A stretch of DNA of 64,000 bases from Pseudomonas sp. HAR-UPW-AIA-41 (GTDB lineage Bacteria > Pseudomonadota > Gammaproteobacteria > Pseudomonadales > Pseudomonadaceae). How positions within the stretch are numbered: position 1 is the stretch's first letter; every line of letters begins with the position of its first letter. The stretch is taken from positions 62,001-126,000 of the forward strand of contig NZ_NSLB01000002.1 of assembly GCF_002304225.1 (NCBI RefSeq), written 5' to 3'. Made by a program: the position numbers and the translations under genes. Of the stretch, positions 37,621-46,769 are shown piece by piece. The notes beneath the pieces are model-generated. The model saw only the letters and a list, made by a program, of their open reading frames with translations, made no database searches and was not told where the DNA came from.

Positions 37621-38907
37621 TTAGCCGGCTTGCCGCGCCTGCTGCTGATACAGGCCGGCAAACAGCTCGGCCATAGCATCCTCACTTGGGTCTTGTGCAC
37701 TTTGCAGACTTACTGCACGGCTAACCAGCTGATGGCTTCGCCAGACCTGAAGATCATCAGGAATTCTAGGCCCATCAGCCAGATAGGCTACCGGCAGACG
37801 CTGGCTGATCGCCAGCCCCAATGCTTCACCGAGGCTCGCCGACTCGTCGAGCTTGGTCAGAATGCAGCCGGAAAGACCACACTGCTTATAACTATGGTAG
37901 GCCGCTTTCAGCACTTGCCCCTGACTGGTCGCAGCCATGACAAGGTAATTACGCGATTTGACCCCTCTCGAGGCCAGCATCTCCAACTGTAGACGCAGCC
38001 CAGGGTCGTTGGCGGGCAGACCTGCCGTATCGATCAGCACCACCCGCTTACGCGCCAGTGGCGCCAGAGCCTGCAGAAGTGACTGACCCGGATCGACCGG
38101 GGTCACTGACACACCAAGGATGCGGCCAAGCGTTTTGAGCTGCTCCTGCGCCCCGATGCGGTAGCTATCGAGGCTGACCAAAGCAATGCTCTGCGCGCCG
38201 TATTTGAGTACGTAGCGTGCCGCAAGCTTGGCTAGGGTCGTGGTTTTACCCATGCCGGCCGGACCCACAAGGGCAATCACGCCTCCCTCCTCCAGCGGCT
38301 CCTGTTCCGGTGTACGGATGGCATGCGCCAGATGCGCCAGCAGCATGCGCCAGGCCTGACGTGCATCACTGATGCCGGCCACCTTGTCTAGCAGCGGGCG
38401 GGCCAGGTCAGCGGGGATTCCCATGCGCTGCAGACGGCGCCAGAGGCTGGCCTGCTGCGGACGGCGGTTCTGCATCTGCCCCCACGCCAGCGAACCGAGC
38501 TGGCTCTCGATCAGCTCGCGCAGGCCGTGCAGCTCAAAGCGCATGGCGTCCAGAGCGCGCTGGTCCATTGCCGGGGCGGCCACCGCCTGCGGCTTGCTCA
38601 CGGGTTTTACGGCAGCCACGCCTGGGGTAAACAACTGGCGGTCCTGACTGTCCGGCACACTCACCGGAGCACTCAGTTCGGCGTGCGCCTGGGCAATGCG
38701 GGTCTGGGTCTTGCGCAGCTCAGCTTCCAACTGTGGATTAGGCTTGCTCGGTGCAGCCGCTGGCATCGGGTAATCCAAAGCAGCAGTCAGCTCCACACCG
38801 CCGGCCACCCGACGGTTACCAATGATGGCAGCATCGGCGCCCAGCTCATCGCGAACCAGTTTCATGGCTTGGCGCATATCGGCGGCGAAGAAGCGTTTGA
38901 CTTGCAT
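37621..38907 (-). CDS. flhF: Flagellar placement GTPase FlhF
   Basis: A 428-residue SRP-type GTPase that fixes the flagellum at the cell pole. The N-terminal basic/variable domain (MQVKRFFAADMRQAMKLVRDELG) is followed by the NG domains. G1 is GPAGMGKT (215-222), and G3 DTAGLP and G4 TKLDE are also present. It is closely related to FtsY and Ffh. It follows flhA by 17 bases, so the two are probably co-transcribed. Confidence 0.95.
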   Translation of the reverse strand: MQVKRFFAADMRQAMKLVRDELGADAAIIGNRRVAGGVELTAALDYPMPAAAPSKPNPQLEAELRKTQTRIAQAHAELSAPVSVPDSQDRQLFTPGVAAVKPVSKPQAVAAPAMDQRALDAMRFELHGLRELIESQLGSLAWGQMQNRRPQQASLWRRLQRMGIPADLARPLLDKVAGISDARQAWRMLLAHLAHAIRTPEQEPLEEGGVIALVGPAGMGKTTTLAKLAARYVLKYGAQSIALVSLDSYRIGAQEQLKTLGRILGVSVTPVDPGQSLLQALAPLARKRVVLIDTAGLPANDPGLRLQLEMLASRGVKSRNYLVMAATSQGQVLKAAYHSYKQCGLSGCILTKLDESASLGEALGLAISQRLPVAYLADGPRIPDDLQVWRSHQLVSRAVSLQSAQDPSEDAMAELFAGLYQQQARQAG

Positions 38908-38924
38908 GCTGTGACCTCACTGGC

Positions 38925-41057
38925 TCAACCGTTTTGACCAACGGTGGCAACAATCGTGACCTGTTTGTTGTCCGGAATTTCCTGGTAGGCCAGCACATGC
39001 ATGCTGGGTACCGCCATCCGGGCAAACCGCGCCATCATGGCTCTGATCTGACCAGCCACCAGCAGGATCACTGGTTTGCCGAGCATCTCCTGACGCTGCG
39101 CCGCATCCACCAGGGAGCGTTGCAGCTTTTCGGCCATTCCGGGCTCCAGGAGGATGCCCTCCTCACTGCCCTGTCCGGCCTTGTTGATACTGTTGAGCAA
39201 TATCTGTTCCAACCTTGGCTCCAGCGTGATCACAGGCAGCTCCGGCTCAAGCCCCACAACGGTTTGCACGATGGCGCGGCTCAGCGCGACCCGGACCGCC
39301 GCGACCATGGCGGCGGGATCTTGACTCTTGCCAGCCACATTGGCGATGGCTTCGGCGATGGTACGGATGTCACGCACCGGCACCTGCTCCTGCAGCAGCG
39401 CCTGCAGCACCTTGAGCAGGGTCGACAGCGACAGCATGCCCGGCACCAGCTCCTCGGCCAGCTTGGGCGAGCTCTTGGCCAGCAGCTGCAGCAGTTGCTG
39501 GACTTCCTCATGGCCGATCAGCTCATGAGCATGCTTGTTCAACACCTGATTGAGGTGGGTGGCCACCACCGTGCTGGCGTCCACCACTGTGTAGCCGAGC
39601 GACTGAGCCTGATCGCGCAGGCCCGTCTCGATCCATACAGCCTCCAGGCCGAACGCCGGATCTTTGGCGGCGATCCCGTTGATGGGCCCGAATACCTGTC
39701 CGGGGTTGATTGCCAGCTCACGGTCCGGATACACCTCAGCTTCCGCCAGGGAAACCCCCATCAGTGTCAGGCGATAGGCATTGGGCAACAGATCGAGGTT
39801 GTCGCGGATGTGCACCGAAGGCATGAGAAAGCCCAGTTCCTGAGATAGCTTCTTGCGCACGCCCTTGATTCGCGTGAGCAACTGCCCGCCCTGATTGCGA
39901 TCCACCAGCGGAATCAGGCGATAGCCCACTTCCAGGCCGACCATGTCCACCGCCGGCACGTCATCCCAGCCCAGCTCCTTGGTTTCCTGCTGGCGCTGCG
40001 CAGGCAACTGCTCTTGCTGCAGCGCCACCGCCTTGACCTCTTCATCCTTGGCAACACGCTGCTTGTTGGCAATCCAGTAGGCCGCTCCGGCCGCCACCAA
40101 ACCCAGACTGATGAAGGAGAAGTGCGGCATGCCCGGCACCAGCCCCATGGCGATCATGATCGCGGCCGATACGGCCAATGCCTTGGGCGAAGCGAACATC
40201 TGCCGGCCGACCTGAGCGCCCATTTCTTCCGAGGTCGATACACGAGTCACCATGATCGCGGCAGCAGTCGACAGCAGCAGCGAAGGAATCTGCGCCACCA
40301 GACCATCACCGATGGTCAGCAGGGTGTAGATCTTGCCCGCTTCGGCAAAAGGCAGGTCATGCTGCAGAACGCCGATGGCAATACCGCCGATCAGGTTGAT
40401 GAACAGGATCAGCAGACCGGCGATGGCATCGCCGCGGACGAACTTGCTGGCACCGTCCATCGAGCCATAGAAGTCTGCTTCCTGCGAGACTTCCAGACGT
40501 CGGCGCTTGGCTTCGGCCTGGTCAATCAGCCCGGAGTTGAGGTCGGCGTCGATCGCCATCTGCTTGCCCGGCATCGCATCCAGGGTGAAGCGTGCGCTGA
40601 CTTCGGAAATCCGCCCGGCACCCTTAGTCACCACCACGAAGTTGATGATCATGAGGATGGCGAACACCACGATACCCACCACGTAGTTGCCACCGATCAC
40701 GACCTCACCGAAGGCCTGAATCACCTTACCCGCGGCGCCATGCCCCTCCTGACCATGCAGCAGCACCACACGGGTGGAGGCAACGTTCAGGGCCAGCCGC
40801 AGCAGGGTCGCTGCCAGCAGAACGGTAGGGAAAACAGCGAAATCCAGCGGCCGCAATGCATAGATCGCCACCAGCAGCACGACAATCGACAGGGCGATGC
40901 TGAAGGTGAACAGCACATCCAGCAGGAATGGCGGAATCGGCAGCATGACCATGGCCAGCATGACCAGCAGCAGCAGCGGAATGCCCAGATTGCCGTGACG
41001 CAATCCGGACAGGTTGCTGCGAACATCACCGATAAGTTGTGCGCGATCCAGTGCCAC
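38925..41057 (-). CDS. flhA: Flagellar export gate protein FlhA
   Basis: A 710-residue component of the flagellar type III export gate. The N-terminal half has about eight transmembrane helices with the conserved FHIPEP-family segments (PPFLLDVLFTFSIALS; RISEVSARFTLDAMPGKQMAIDADLN). The C-terminal half is the cytoplasmic nonameric ring that docks chaperone-substrate complexes. The start is a GTG with a weak ribosome site. A 126-base gap to flhB contains a sigma-54-type promoter. Confidence 0.96.
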   Translation of the reverse strand: MALDRAQLIGDVRSNLSGLRHGNLGIPLLLLVMLAMVMLPIPPFLLDVLFTFSIALSIVVLLVAIYALRPLDFAVFPTVLLAATLLRLALNVASTRVVLLHGQEGHGAAGKVIQAFGEVVIGGNYVVGIVVFAILMIINFVVVTKGAGRISEVSARFTLDAMPGKQMAIDADLNSGLIDQAEAKRRRLEVSQEADFYGSMDGASKFVRGDAIAGLLILFINLIGGIAIGVLQHDLPFAEAGKIYTLLTIGDGLVAQIPSLLLSTAAAIMVTRVSTSEEMGAQVGRQMFASPKALAVSAAIMIAMGLVPGMPHFSFISLGLVAAGAAYWIANKQRVAKDEEVKAVALQQEQLPAQRQQETKELGWDDVPAVDMVGLEVGYRLIPLVDRNQGGQLLTRIKGVRKKLSQELGFLMPSVHIRDNLDLLPNAYRLTLMGVSLAEAEVYPDRELAINPGQVFGPINGIAAKDPAFGLEAVWIETGLRDQAQSLGYTVVDASTVVATHLNQVLNKHAHELIGHEEVQQLLQLLAKSSPKLAEELVPGMLSLSTLLKVLQALLQEQVPVRDIRTIAEAIANVAGKSQDPAAMVAAVRVALSRAIVQTVVGLEPELPVITLEPRLEQILLNSINKAGQGSEEGILLEPGMAEKLQRSLVDAAQRQEMLGKPVILLVAGQIRAMMARFARMAVPSMHVLAYQEIPDNKQVTIVATVGQNG

Positions 41058-41114
41058 GTGTTTTCCCCAGCCAATTCAATCTTTTGACGCGAAATGGCGT
41101 CATGCAGGGGTAAT

Positions 41115-41130
41115 GGCAAGAAGCGTTCCA
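41115..41130 (-). promoter_or_regulatory. Sigma-54-type promoter upstream of flhA
   Basis: On the minus strand TGGAAC-N5-TTGCC is one mismatch from TGGCAC at -24, and keeps the GC of the -12 element. It lies about 58 bases before the flhA start. It is weaker than the other four sites in the window. Confidence 0.5.
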
Positions 41131-41183
41131 CAAAGCACAACGCGCAGACACAGCAAGGCGTTGCGGGTAGCCGCTGGCCCGGC

Positions 41184-42323
41184 TTATTCGTCGCGGCGCA
41201 GGTCGGGCGGAATGGGCAGGTTGTCTGACAGCGGCGCCGGGCGCTTGCCCTTGCCGGCCTGGTACTGCTTGATCTGATAGACGTAGGCCAGCACCTGGGC
41301 CACCGCCAGATACAGACCGGCTGGAATTTCCTGGTCCATTTCCGTGGAGAAATACACCGCCCGCGCCAGCGCTGGCGACTCCAGCACCATGACCTTGTTC
41401 TCCTGGGCGATCTCGCGAATCTTCAGCGCCAGGAAATCCCCGCCCTTGGCCAGCAGCACCGGCGCACTCCCCTTCGCCGGGTCGTACTTGAGCGCAACGG
41501 CAAAGTGCGTAGGGTTGGTGATCACCACATCGGCCTGCGGCACCGCTTCCATCATCCGACGCTGGGCCATTTCACGCTGCAACTGGCGAATACGCGACTT
41601 GACCTCGGGCTTGCCTTCGCTGTCCTTGTACTCGTCACGTACTTCCTGCTTGGTCATCATCAGCTTCTGACGGTTATCCCAGAGCTGGAATGGCACATCC
41701 ACGACAGCAATCAGAATCAGGCCACAAGCCAGCCAGATCGCGCTTTTCGCCACGATCAAAGCACTGTGCTGAAAAGCTGGTTCCAGCGCCTCATGCCCTA
41801 ACGCCAGCAGGTCATCCTGATCAGCCTTCAGAACCAGCAAGGCGACACCGAGCAACACAATAAACTTGGCCAGCGCCTTGAGCAGCTCGGCCAGCGCATG
41901 CATGGAAAACATGCGTTTGAGGCCCGCCAACGGGTTCATCCGGCTGAGCTTGGGCTGCATCGCCTGCGCCGAAAACAGCCAGCCACCCAATGCGATCGGC
42001 CCGATGATGGAGGCGGCCAGCAAGACCACAAACAGCGGAATCAGCAGGATCATTGCCATCTCACCGGACGCCAGCAGGTACAACGCCATGCTGCGCTCGT
42101 CCATCACCGTTTCACGGCTGAGTTCGAAATTGGCGCGCATAAGATCGGAGAGTCCGACAGCCAGGCTGGCTCCGGTAGCCAGCAGCGTAATACAGCCTGC
42201 CAGCACCACCGCCAGCGTACTGAGCTCTCGGGAGCGGGCGATCTGGCCCTTCTCGCGCGATTCACGCAGGCGTTTCTCTGTGGGTTCCTCGCTGCGGTCC
42301 TGGCCGCTTTCGCTCTCAGCCAT
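41184..42323 (-). CDS. flhB: Flagellar export switch protein FlhB
   Basis: A 379-residue inner-membrane export protein. A basic N-terminus (EEPTEKRLRESREKGQIARSREL) is followed by four transmembrane helices (about 35-55, 90-115, 145-165, 190-215). The cytoplasmic domain has the autocleavage motif NPTH (270-273). Cleavage after the Asn lets FliK switch export from hook to filament substrates. It lies 3 bases after fliR. The C-terminal fragment is the template that the stand-alone FlhX-like protein resembles. Confidence 0.96.
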   Translation of the reverse strand: MAESESGQDRSEEPTEKRLRESREKGQIARSRELSTLAVVLAGCITLLATGASLAVGLSDLMRANFELSRETVMDERSMALYLLASGEMAMILLIPLFVVLLAASIIGPIALGGWLFSAQAMQPKLSRMNPLAGLKRMFSMHALAELLKALAKFIVLLGVALLVLKADQDDLLALGHEALEPAFQHSALIVAKSAIWLACGLILIAVVDVPFQLWDNRQKLMMTKQEVRDEYKDSEGKPEVKSRIRQLQREMAQRRMMEAVPQADVVITNPTHFAVALKYDPAKGSAPVLLAKGGDFLALKIREIAQENKVMVLESPALARAVYFSTEMDQEIPAGLYLAVAQVLAYVYQIKQYQAGKGKRPAPLSDNLPIPPDLRRDE

Positions 42324-42326
42324 GGC

Positions 42327-43103
42327 TCAACCAATCCGCGCCAGTTCACGCAACAGGTCCAGAGCCTCGCGCAGCAAGAGCTGGAACTGACTGAGAATAT
42401 CGGCCATGCCGATCCAGACAATGAACAGGCCAACCACCAGGGTCAGCGGAAAACCGATGGAGAAGATATTCAGCTGCGGCGCAGCACGGGTCATCACGCC
42501 GAAGGCGATGTTGACCACCAGCAAGGCGGTGATCGCCGGCAGCGACAGCAACATTCCGGCCCCCAGCACCCAGCCCAGTTTTCCCGCCAGCAGCCAGTAG
42601 TGATCGGTGAGCAGTCCCTCACCCACCGGAAGGGTGACAAAGCTCTCGGCAATCACCTCGAAAACCACCAGATGGCCATTCATCAGCAGAAACAGCAGGG
42701 TCACCAGCATCAGATAGAACTGGCCGAGCACCGGCACCGAAATGCCATTGGTAGGATCGACCATCGAGGCGAAACCCAGGCCCATCTGGGTCGAAATGAT
42801 CTGCCCGGCGACGACAAAGGCATGAAAGAACAGCTGCAGAGAAAACCCCAGGGCCACACCAATCAGCACCTGCTCGGCCACCAGCAGACTGCTGCGCAGA
42901 TTCAGCGCATCCACCTCCGGCATCGCAGGCAAAACCGGCACCAGCACCAGGGTGAATGCCAGCGCCAGGTACAGACGAACGCGCACCGGTACCAGTTGCG
43001 TACCGATCACCGGCATGGTCATCAGCACCGCAGCAATGCGGAACAGCGGCAGCATGAAACTGCCCACCCAACCGCCTATCTGTGCATCCGTCAGGGCAAG
43101 CAT
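42327..43103 (-). CDS. fliR: Flagellar export protein FliR
   Basis: A 258-residue polytopic membrane protein of the export gate, with about six hydrophobic helices. It includes the family segments LPLFRIAAVLMTMPVIGTQLVPVRVRL and SMVDPTNGISVPVLGQF. It assembles with FliP and FliQ into the helical export pore. It follows fliQ by one base and precedes flhB by three. Confidence 0.95.
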   Translation of the reverse strand: MLALTDAQIGGWVGSFMLPLFRIAAVLMTMPVIGTQLVPVRVRLYLALAFTLVLVPVLPAMPEVDALNLRSSLLVAEQVLIGVALGFSLQLFFHAFVVAGQIISTQMGLGFASMVDPTNGISVPVLGQFYLMLVTLLFLLMNGHLVVFEVIAESFVTLPVGEGLLTDHYWLLAGKLGWVLGAGMLLSLPAITALLVVNIAFGVMTRAAPQLNIFSIGFPLTLVVGLFIVWIGMADILSQFQLLLREALDLLRELARIG

Positions 43104-43104
43104 G

Positions 43105-43374
43105 TCAGCCGATCAGCTGCGGGATGTTCTGGATAAGGTTCTGCATATAGTCGGTAAGCTCCCGGGTCAGCCAGGGGCCCAGTACGATCAAAGTCAATAG
43201 CGTAACCAACAAACGAGGCAAGAAGCTTAGTGTCTGCTCGTTGATCTGCGTGGCAGCCTGAAACATCGCCACCAGCAAACCAATGACCAATCCTGGCATT
43301 ACTATTACGGCCACGATGAGGGACGTCAGCCAGAGCGCCTCGCGAAACAGATCAACCGCGATTTCCGGGGTCAT
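43105..43374 (-). CDS. fliQ: Flagellar export protein FliQ
   Basis: An 89-residue protein with two transmembrane helices (about 15-38 and 52-75). It has the FliQ signature MTPEIAVDLFREALWLTSLI and QINEQTLSFLPRL. Four copies join the FliP/FliR export pore. It lies one base from both neighbours in the fliLMNOPQR-flhB run. Confidence 0.95.
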   Translation of the reverse strand: MTPEIAVDLFREALWLTSLIVAVIVMPGLVIGLLVAMFQAATQINEQTLSFLPRLLVTLLTLIVLGPWLTRELTDYMQNLIQNIPQLIG

Positions 43375-43375
43375 G

Positions 43376-44131
43376 TCAGGTTCCTCCGAAACTGGCCGCC
43401 AGGGTGCCCATGATCAGCGCCCAGCCATCAACCAAGACGAACAGCATGATCTTGAACGGCAGGGAAACGATCAGCGGCGAGAGCATCATCATGCCCATGG
43501 CCATCAGCACACTGGAAACCACCAGGTCGATGATCAGGAACGGAATAAAGATCATGAAGCCGATCTGGAAGGCTGTTTTCAGCTCCGAGGTGACAAACGC
43601 CGGAATCAGGATGGTCAGCGGTGCTGCTTCGGGCGTGGTGATATCCGTACGTTTGGACAGGCGCACGAACAGCTCCAGGTCGCTGGCCCGGGTCTGCGAC
43701 AGCATGAACTCCTTGATCGGCACCTCGGCCTTGGCGATCGCCTGCTGCGCCGGCAGCTGCTCATTCAGGTAGGGCTGCAGCGCTTCGTTGTTAATCCGGT
43801 CAAATACCGGCGCCATGATGAACAGGGTCAGGAACAGCGCCATGCCGATGAGGATCTGGTTCGACGGCGTCTGCTGCAGACCCAGTGCCTGACGCAGAAT
43901 GGAGAAGACAATAATGATGCGCGTGAAACTGGTCATCAGCATGACGAACGCTGGAATGAAGCTCAGCGCAGTCATGATCAGCAGAATCTGCAGGCTGACC
44001 GAATACTCCTGCTGACCGTCGGCATTGGTCGACAGGGTAATGGCCGAAATCTTCAGCGGATCATCGGCGCCCAGCGCCATCGGCGCCAATACGAGCAACA
44101 GCAGCGCCAACAGGGTACGCACGGCAGCCAT
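43376..44131 (-). CDS. fliP: Flagellar export protein FliP
   Basis: A 251-residue membrane protein. A cleavable-type signal sequence ([21 protein letters not shown]) and four further hydrophobic helices surround a periplasmic domain. The conserved segments [25 protein letters not shown] and [23 protein letters not shown] are present. It is the main subunit of the export pore. Its ATG overlaps the fliO stop by one base. Confidence 0.96.
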   Translation of the reverse strand: MAAVRTLLALLLLVLAPMALGADDPLKISAITLSTNADGQQEYSVSLQILLIMTALSFIPAFVMLMTSFTRIIIVFSILRQALGLQQTPSNQILIGMALFLTLFIMAPVFDRINNEALQPYLNEQLPAQQAIAKAEVPIKEFMLSQTRASDLELFVRLSKRTDITTPEAAPLTILIPAFVTSELKTAFQIGFMIFIPFLIIDLVVSSVLMAMGMMMLSPLIVSLPFKIMLFVLVDGWALIMGTLAASFGGT

Positions 44132-44562
44132 CAGGTCGGGTCCTTCTGATCCTTGCCCAGCATTTCCATCAGGCGCTGAGCGAATTCTGGGCTGGCAGCT
44201 TCCGCCTCAGGCAGATGCACCGGATCCTTGAGTACATGCAGCGGACTGATCTGTCCCGGCGTCAGCCCCAGCAGCACCTGCTCGGTACCAACCTGAACCA
44301 GCAGCAGCCGTTCACGCGGACCAATGGCCTGACTGGCCAGCAGGCGAATCAGGCCATTGCCACGCATGCCGCTGTGCTGGTGTACACGACGCAGCAGCCA
44401 CGCCAGCAGGAAAATAAGCCCAACCACCAGGCCAAGGCCCAACAGCATCTGCACCACCTGCCCGGCGACGCCACTACCGGCGGTTGCCAGCTTGGCCGGC
44501 GCAACTTCTTCAGCCAGCGCGGGGGCCGCCAGCAACCACAGGCAAAGGCTGTATTTGCTCAT
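44131..44562 (-). CDS. fliO: Flagellar assembly protein FliO
   Basis: A 143-residue protein. It has a signal-like N-terminus ([14 protein letters not shown]), one transmembrane helix (about 35-55, [19 protein letters not shown]) and a cytoplasmic SH3-like domain ([29 protein letters not shown]). It is thought to help FliP assemble into the gate. Both ends overlap neighbours by one base. Confidence 0.92.
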   Translation of the reverse strand: MSKYSLCLWLLAAPALAEEVAPAKLATAGSGVAGQVVQMLLGLGLVVGLIFLLAWLLRRVHQHSGMRGNGLIRLLASQAIGPRERLLLVQVGTEQVLLGLTPGQISPLHVLKDPVHLPEAEAASPEFAQRLMEMLGKDQKDPT

Positions 44563-45038
44563 CAGCGCAGCTTCTTGATGCGTTCGCTCGGACTGATCAC
44601 ATCGGTCAGCCGGATGCCGAACTTCTCGTTGACCACCACCACCTCGCCGTGGGCGATCAGGGTACCGTTTACCAACACATCCAGAGGCTCACCAGCCAGG
44701 CGGTCCAGCTCGACCACCGAGCCCTGATTGAGCTGCAGCAGGTTGCGGATGCTGATGTCGGTACTGCCCACTTCCATGGAAATGGTGACCGGAATATCGA
44801 GAATCACATCCAGATTCGGGCCTTCCAGACCCGCCGGAATATTCAGTGGCGCACCCGCCCCGAACTCCTCCATGGGCGCCCGGGGTGCCGCTGGCGGCGG
44901 ACTGGCAGCCGCCCCCTGATTCATCAGCGCGTCGATATCGGCTTGCGAGGCATCATCACCCGCCTCTGCCAGGGCCGCAGCCCACTCATCCGCCAGGGCT
45001 TGTTCTTCCGGTGAACTGCTTTCGTTTTCGTCTGCCAT
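44562..45038 (-). CDS. fliN: Flagellar motor switch protein FliN
   Basis: A 158-residue C-ring protein. The C-terminal SPOA domain (about 78-158: LDVILDIPVTISMEVGSTDISIRNLLQLNQGSVV...) is typical. The N-terminal extension is acidic and contains ASQADIDALMN at residues 30-40, similar to the CheY-binding N-terminus of FliM. The ATG at 45038 has GAGGAA at the right distance; the GTG one codon upstream is unlikely to be used. Confidence 0.95.
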   Translation of the reverse strand: MADENESSSPEEQALADEWAAALAEAGDDASQADIDALMNQGAAASPPPAAPRAPMEEFGAGAPLNIPAGLEGPNLDVILDIPVTISMEVGSTDISIRNLLQLNQGSVVELDRLAGEPLDVLVNGTLIAHGEVVVVNEKFGIRLTDVISPSERIKKLR

Positions 45039-45091
45039 CACTATTCCTCATGCCTCGGCATTACTCGGCCGGCGAGTTCGATTGAGCCCGC

Positions 45092-46063
45092 TTAGCGGCT
45101 GCGCTCAACCGGTTCCAGAATCTGCAGGGCCAGATTGCCCTTGTGTGCGCCCAGCTTGACCTTGAAAGTCGGCACGCCATTGGCGCGCACCACCATCTGT
45201 TCGGGCATTTCCACCGGGATAATGTCACCCGGCTGCATGTGCAGGATGTCGCGCAGCTTGAGCTGGCGGCGTACAACCGTGGTATCCAGTGGCACCTTCA
45301 CATCCAGTACGTCTTCACGCAGGGCCTTGACCCAGCGCTCGTCCTGATCGTCGACGTCCGACTGGAAGCCGGCATCCAGCATTTCGCGGATCGGTTCAAT
45401 CATCGAATACGGCAGGGTCATGTGCAGATCACCGCCACCACCATCGAGCTCGATGTGGAAGGTCGACACCACCACCACTTCACTGGGACTGACGATGTTG
45501 GCCAGAGCCGGGTTGACCTCCGAGTTGATGTACTCGAAGTTGATATCGAGCACCGCGTGCCAGGCTTCCTTCATGTCGATAAAGGCCTGATCCAGCACCA
45601 TACGCACCACACGCAGCTCAGTGGGTGTGAACTCACGCCCTTCGATCTTGGCGTGGCGACCGTCACCACCGAAGAAGTTGTCCACCAGCTTGAACACCAG
45701 CTTGGCATCCAGAATGAACAGCGCCGTGCCGCGCAGCGGCTTCATCTTCACCAGATTGAGACTGGTCGGCACGTACAGCGAGTGCACGTACTCGCCGAAC
45801 TTCATCACCTGAACCCCGCCGACGGCGACATCAGCCGAGCGGCGCAGCAGGTTGAACATACTGATGCGGGTGTAACGGGCAAAACGCTCGTTGATCATCT
45901 CCAGGGTCGGCATGCGGCCACGGACGATTCGATCCTGGCTCGTCAGGTCATAGGACTTGATCGTGCCCGGTTCGGCATCACTTTCCGTTTCGACCAGACC
46001 GTCGTCGACGCCATGCAGTAACGCGTCAATCTCGTCCTGGGAAAGCAGATCCTGCACTGCCAT
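45092..46063 (-). CDS. fliM: Flagellar motor switch protein FliM
   Basis: A 323-residue C-ring protein. Its N-terminal peptide LLSQDEIDALLHG (residues 6-18) is the known CheY-P binding element. The middle CheC-like domain (about 45-235) binds FliG, with GG-type motifs, and the C-terminal SPOA domain binds FliN. It connects CheY signalling to motor reversal. It is preceded by fliL with a 9-base gap. Confidence 0.96.
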   Translation of the reverse strand: MAVQDLLSQDEIDALLHGVDDGLVETESDAEPGTIKSYDLTSQDRIVRGRMPTLEMINERFARYTRISMFNLLRRSADVAVGGVQVMKFGEYVHSLYVPTSLNLVKMKPLRGTALFILDAKLVFKLVDNFFGGDGRHAKIEGREFTPTELRVVRMVLDQAFIDMKEAWHAVLDINFEYINSEVNPALANIVSPSEVVVVSTFHIELDGGGGDLHMTLPYSMIEPIREMLDAGFQSDVDDQDERWVKALREDVLDVKVPLDTTVVRRQLKLRDILHMQPGDIIPVEMPEQMVVRANGVPTFKVKLGAHKGNLALQILEPVERSR

Positions 46064-46072
46064 GACTAACCC

Positions 46073-46612
46073 CTATTGCAGTACGAAATTGGTGAACAGC
46101 ACCTGCTCAATGACCACCTCGCCAAGCTCCTTCTTGGCCAGTTCCTGCACGGTGGCAGTGGCCTGCTGGCGCAGCATTTCCTTACCTACAGGCGTCAGCA
46201 GGCTGGCAAAGTCCTGAGAAGAAAACAGCATGACCAGACGGTTGCGAATCAGCGGCATATGCGCGTTGAGCGCCTCCATCTGCTTCTCGTCGCGGCCCAT
46301 CAGGCTGACCGTCACCTGCATATAGCGAGGTCGGCCGGCATGAGTGAAATTGACCACAAAGGCGGGAGCGATGAACTGATAGATGGCTTCTTTTTTCTTC
46401 GGTGCCTTTTCCTCACCCTCAACGGCAGCCGCTTCTTCTTTGGCAGCATCGGCCTTCTTGTCACTCTTGCCGCCAAGCAGGAACCAGGTTGCCCCCACCG
46501 AGGCACCGATGACCAGCAGCAAAGCTACCACCACGATGATGATCAGCTTGAGCCTACTTTTACCTGCGGGCGCGCCTTCAGCGGCGTCCTTGGGTGCTTC
46601 TTTCTTTGCCAT
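46073..46612 (-). CDS. fliL: Flagellar basal body-associated protein FliL
   Basis: A 179-residue single-pass membrane protein. A Lys/Ala-rich cytoplasmic start and a transmembrane helix (about 23-45) are followed by a charged linker (KSDKKADAAKEEAAAVEGEEKAPKKKE). The periplasmic FliL domain (about 80-179) forms rings around stators. It is the first gene of the fliLMNOPQR-flhB run, with a sigma-54-type promoter upstream. Confidence 0.94.
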   Translation of the reverse strand: MAKKEAPKDAAEGAPAGKSRLKLIIIVVVALLLVIGASVGATWFLLGGKSDKKADAAKEEAAAVEGEEKAPKKKEAIYQFIAPAFVVNFTHAGRPRYMQVTVSLMGRDEKQMEALNAHMPLIRNRLVMLFSSQDFASLLTPVGKEMLRQQATATVQELAKKELGEVVIEQVLFTNFVLQ

Positions 46613-46662
46613 GCCAAATTCCTGTCACTGATCGCTCGAATAAGCGTCCGCCACTCACCCAG

Positions 46663-46678
46663 AGCAAGTGTTATGCCA
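46663..46678 (-). promoter_or_regulatory. Sigma-54-type promoter upstream of fliL
   Basis: On the minus strand TGGCAT-N5-TTGCT matches the -24/-12 consensus with one change. It lies about 50 bases before the fliL start and downstream of a hairpin that ends fliK transcription. Confidence 0.8.
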
Positions 46679-46715
46679 GTCAGTGGCACTCCGGTGAGCA
46701 ACGGACACACACAAA

Positions 46716-46733
46716 CCGCTGCCATAGCAGCGG
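46716..46733 (-). terminator. Terminator-like hairpin after fliK
   Basis: A 7-bp perfect stem (CCGCTGC / GCAGCGG) with a 4-base loop is followed on the minus strand by TTTGTGTGTG. It would partly separate fliK from the fliL operon. Confidence 0.55.
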
Positions 46734-46769
46734 TTCATTGTGCCTATTCTAGATCAGCGCTGCAGCGAA

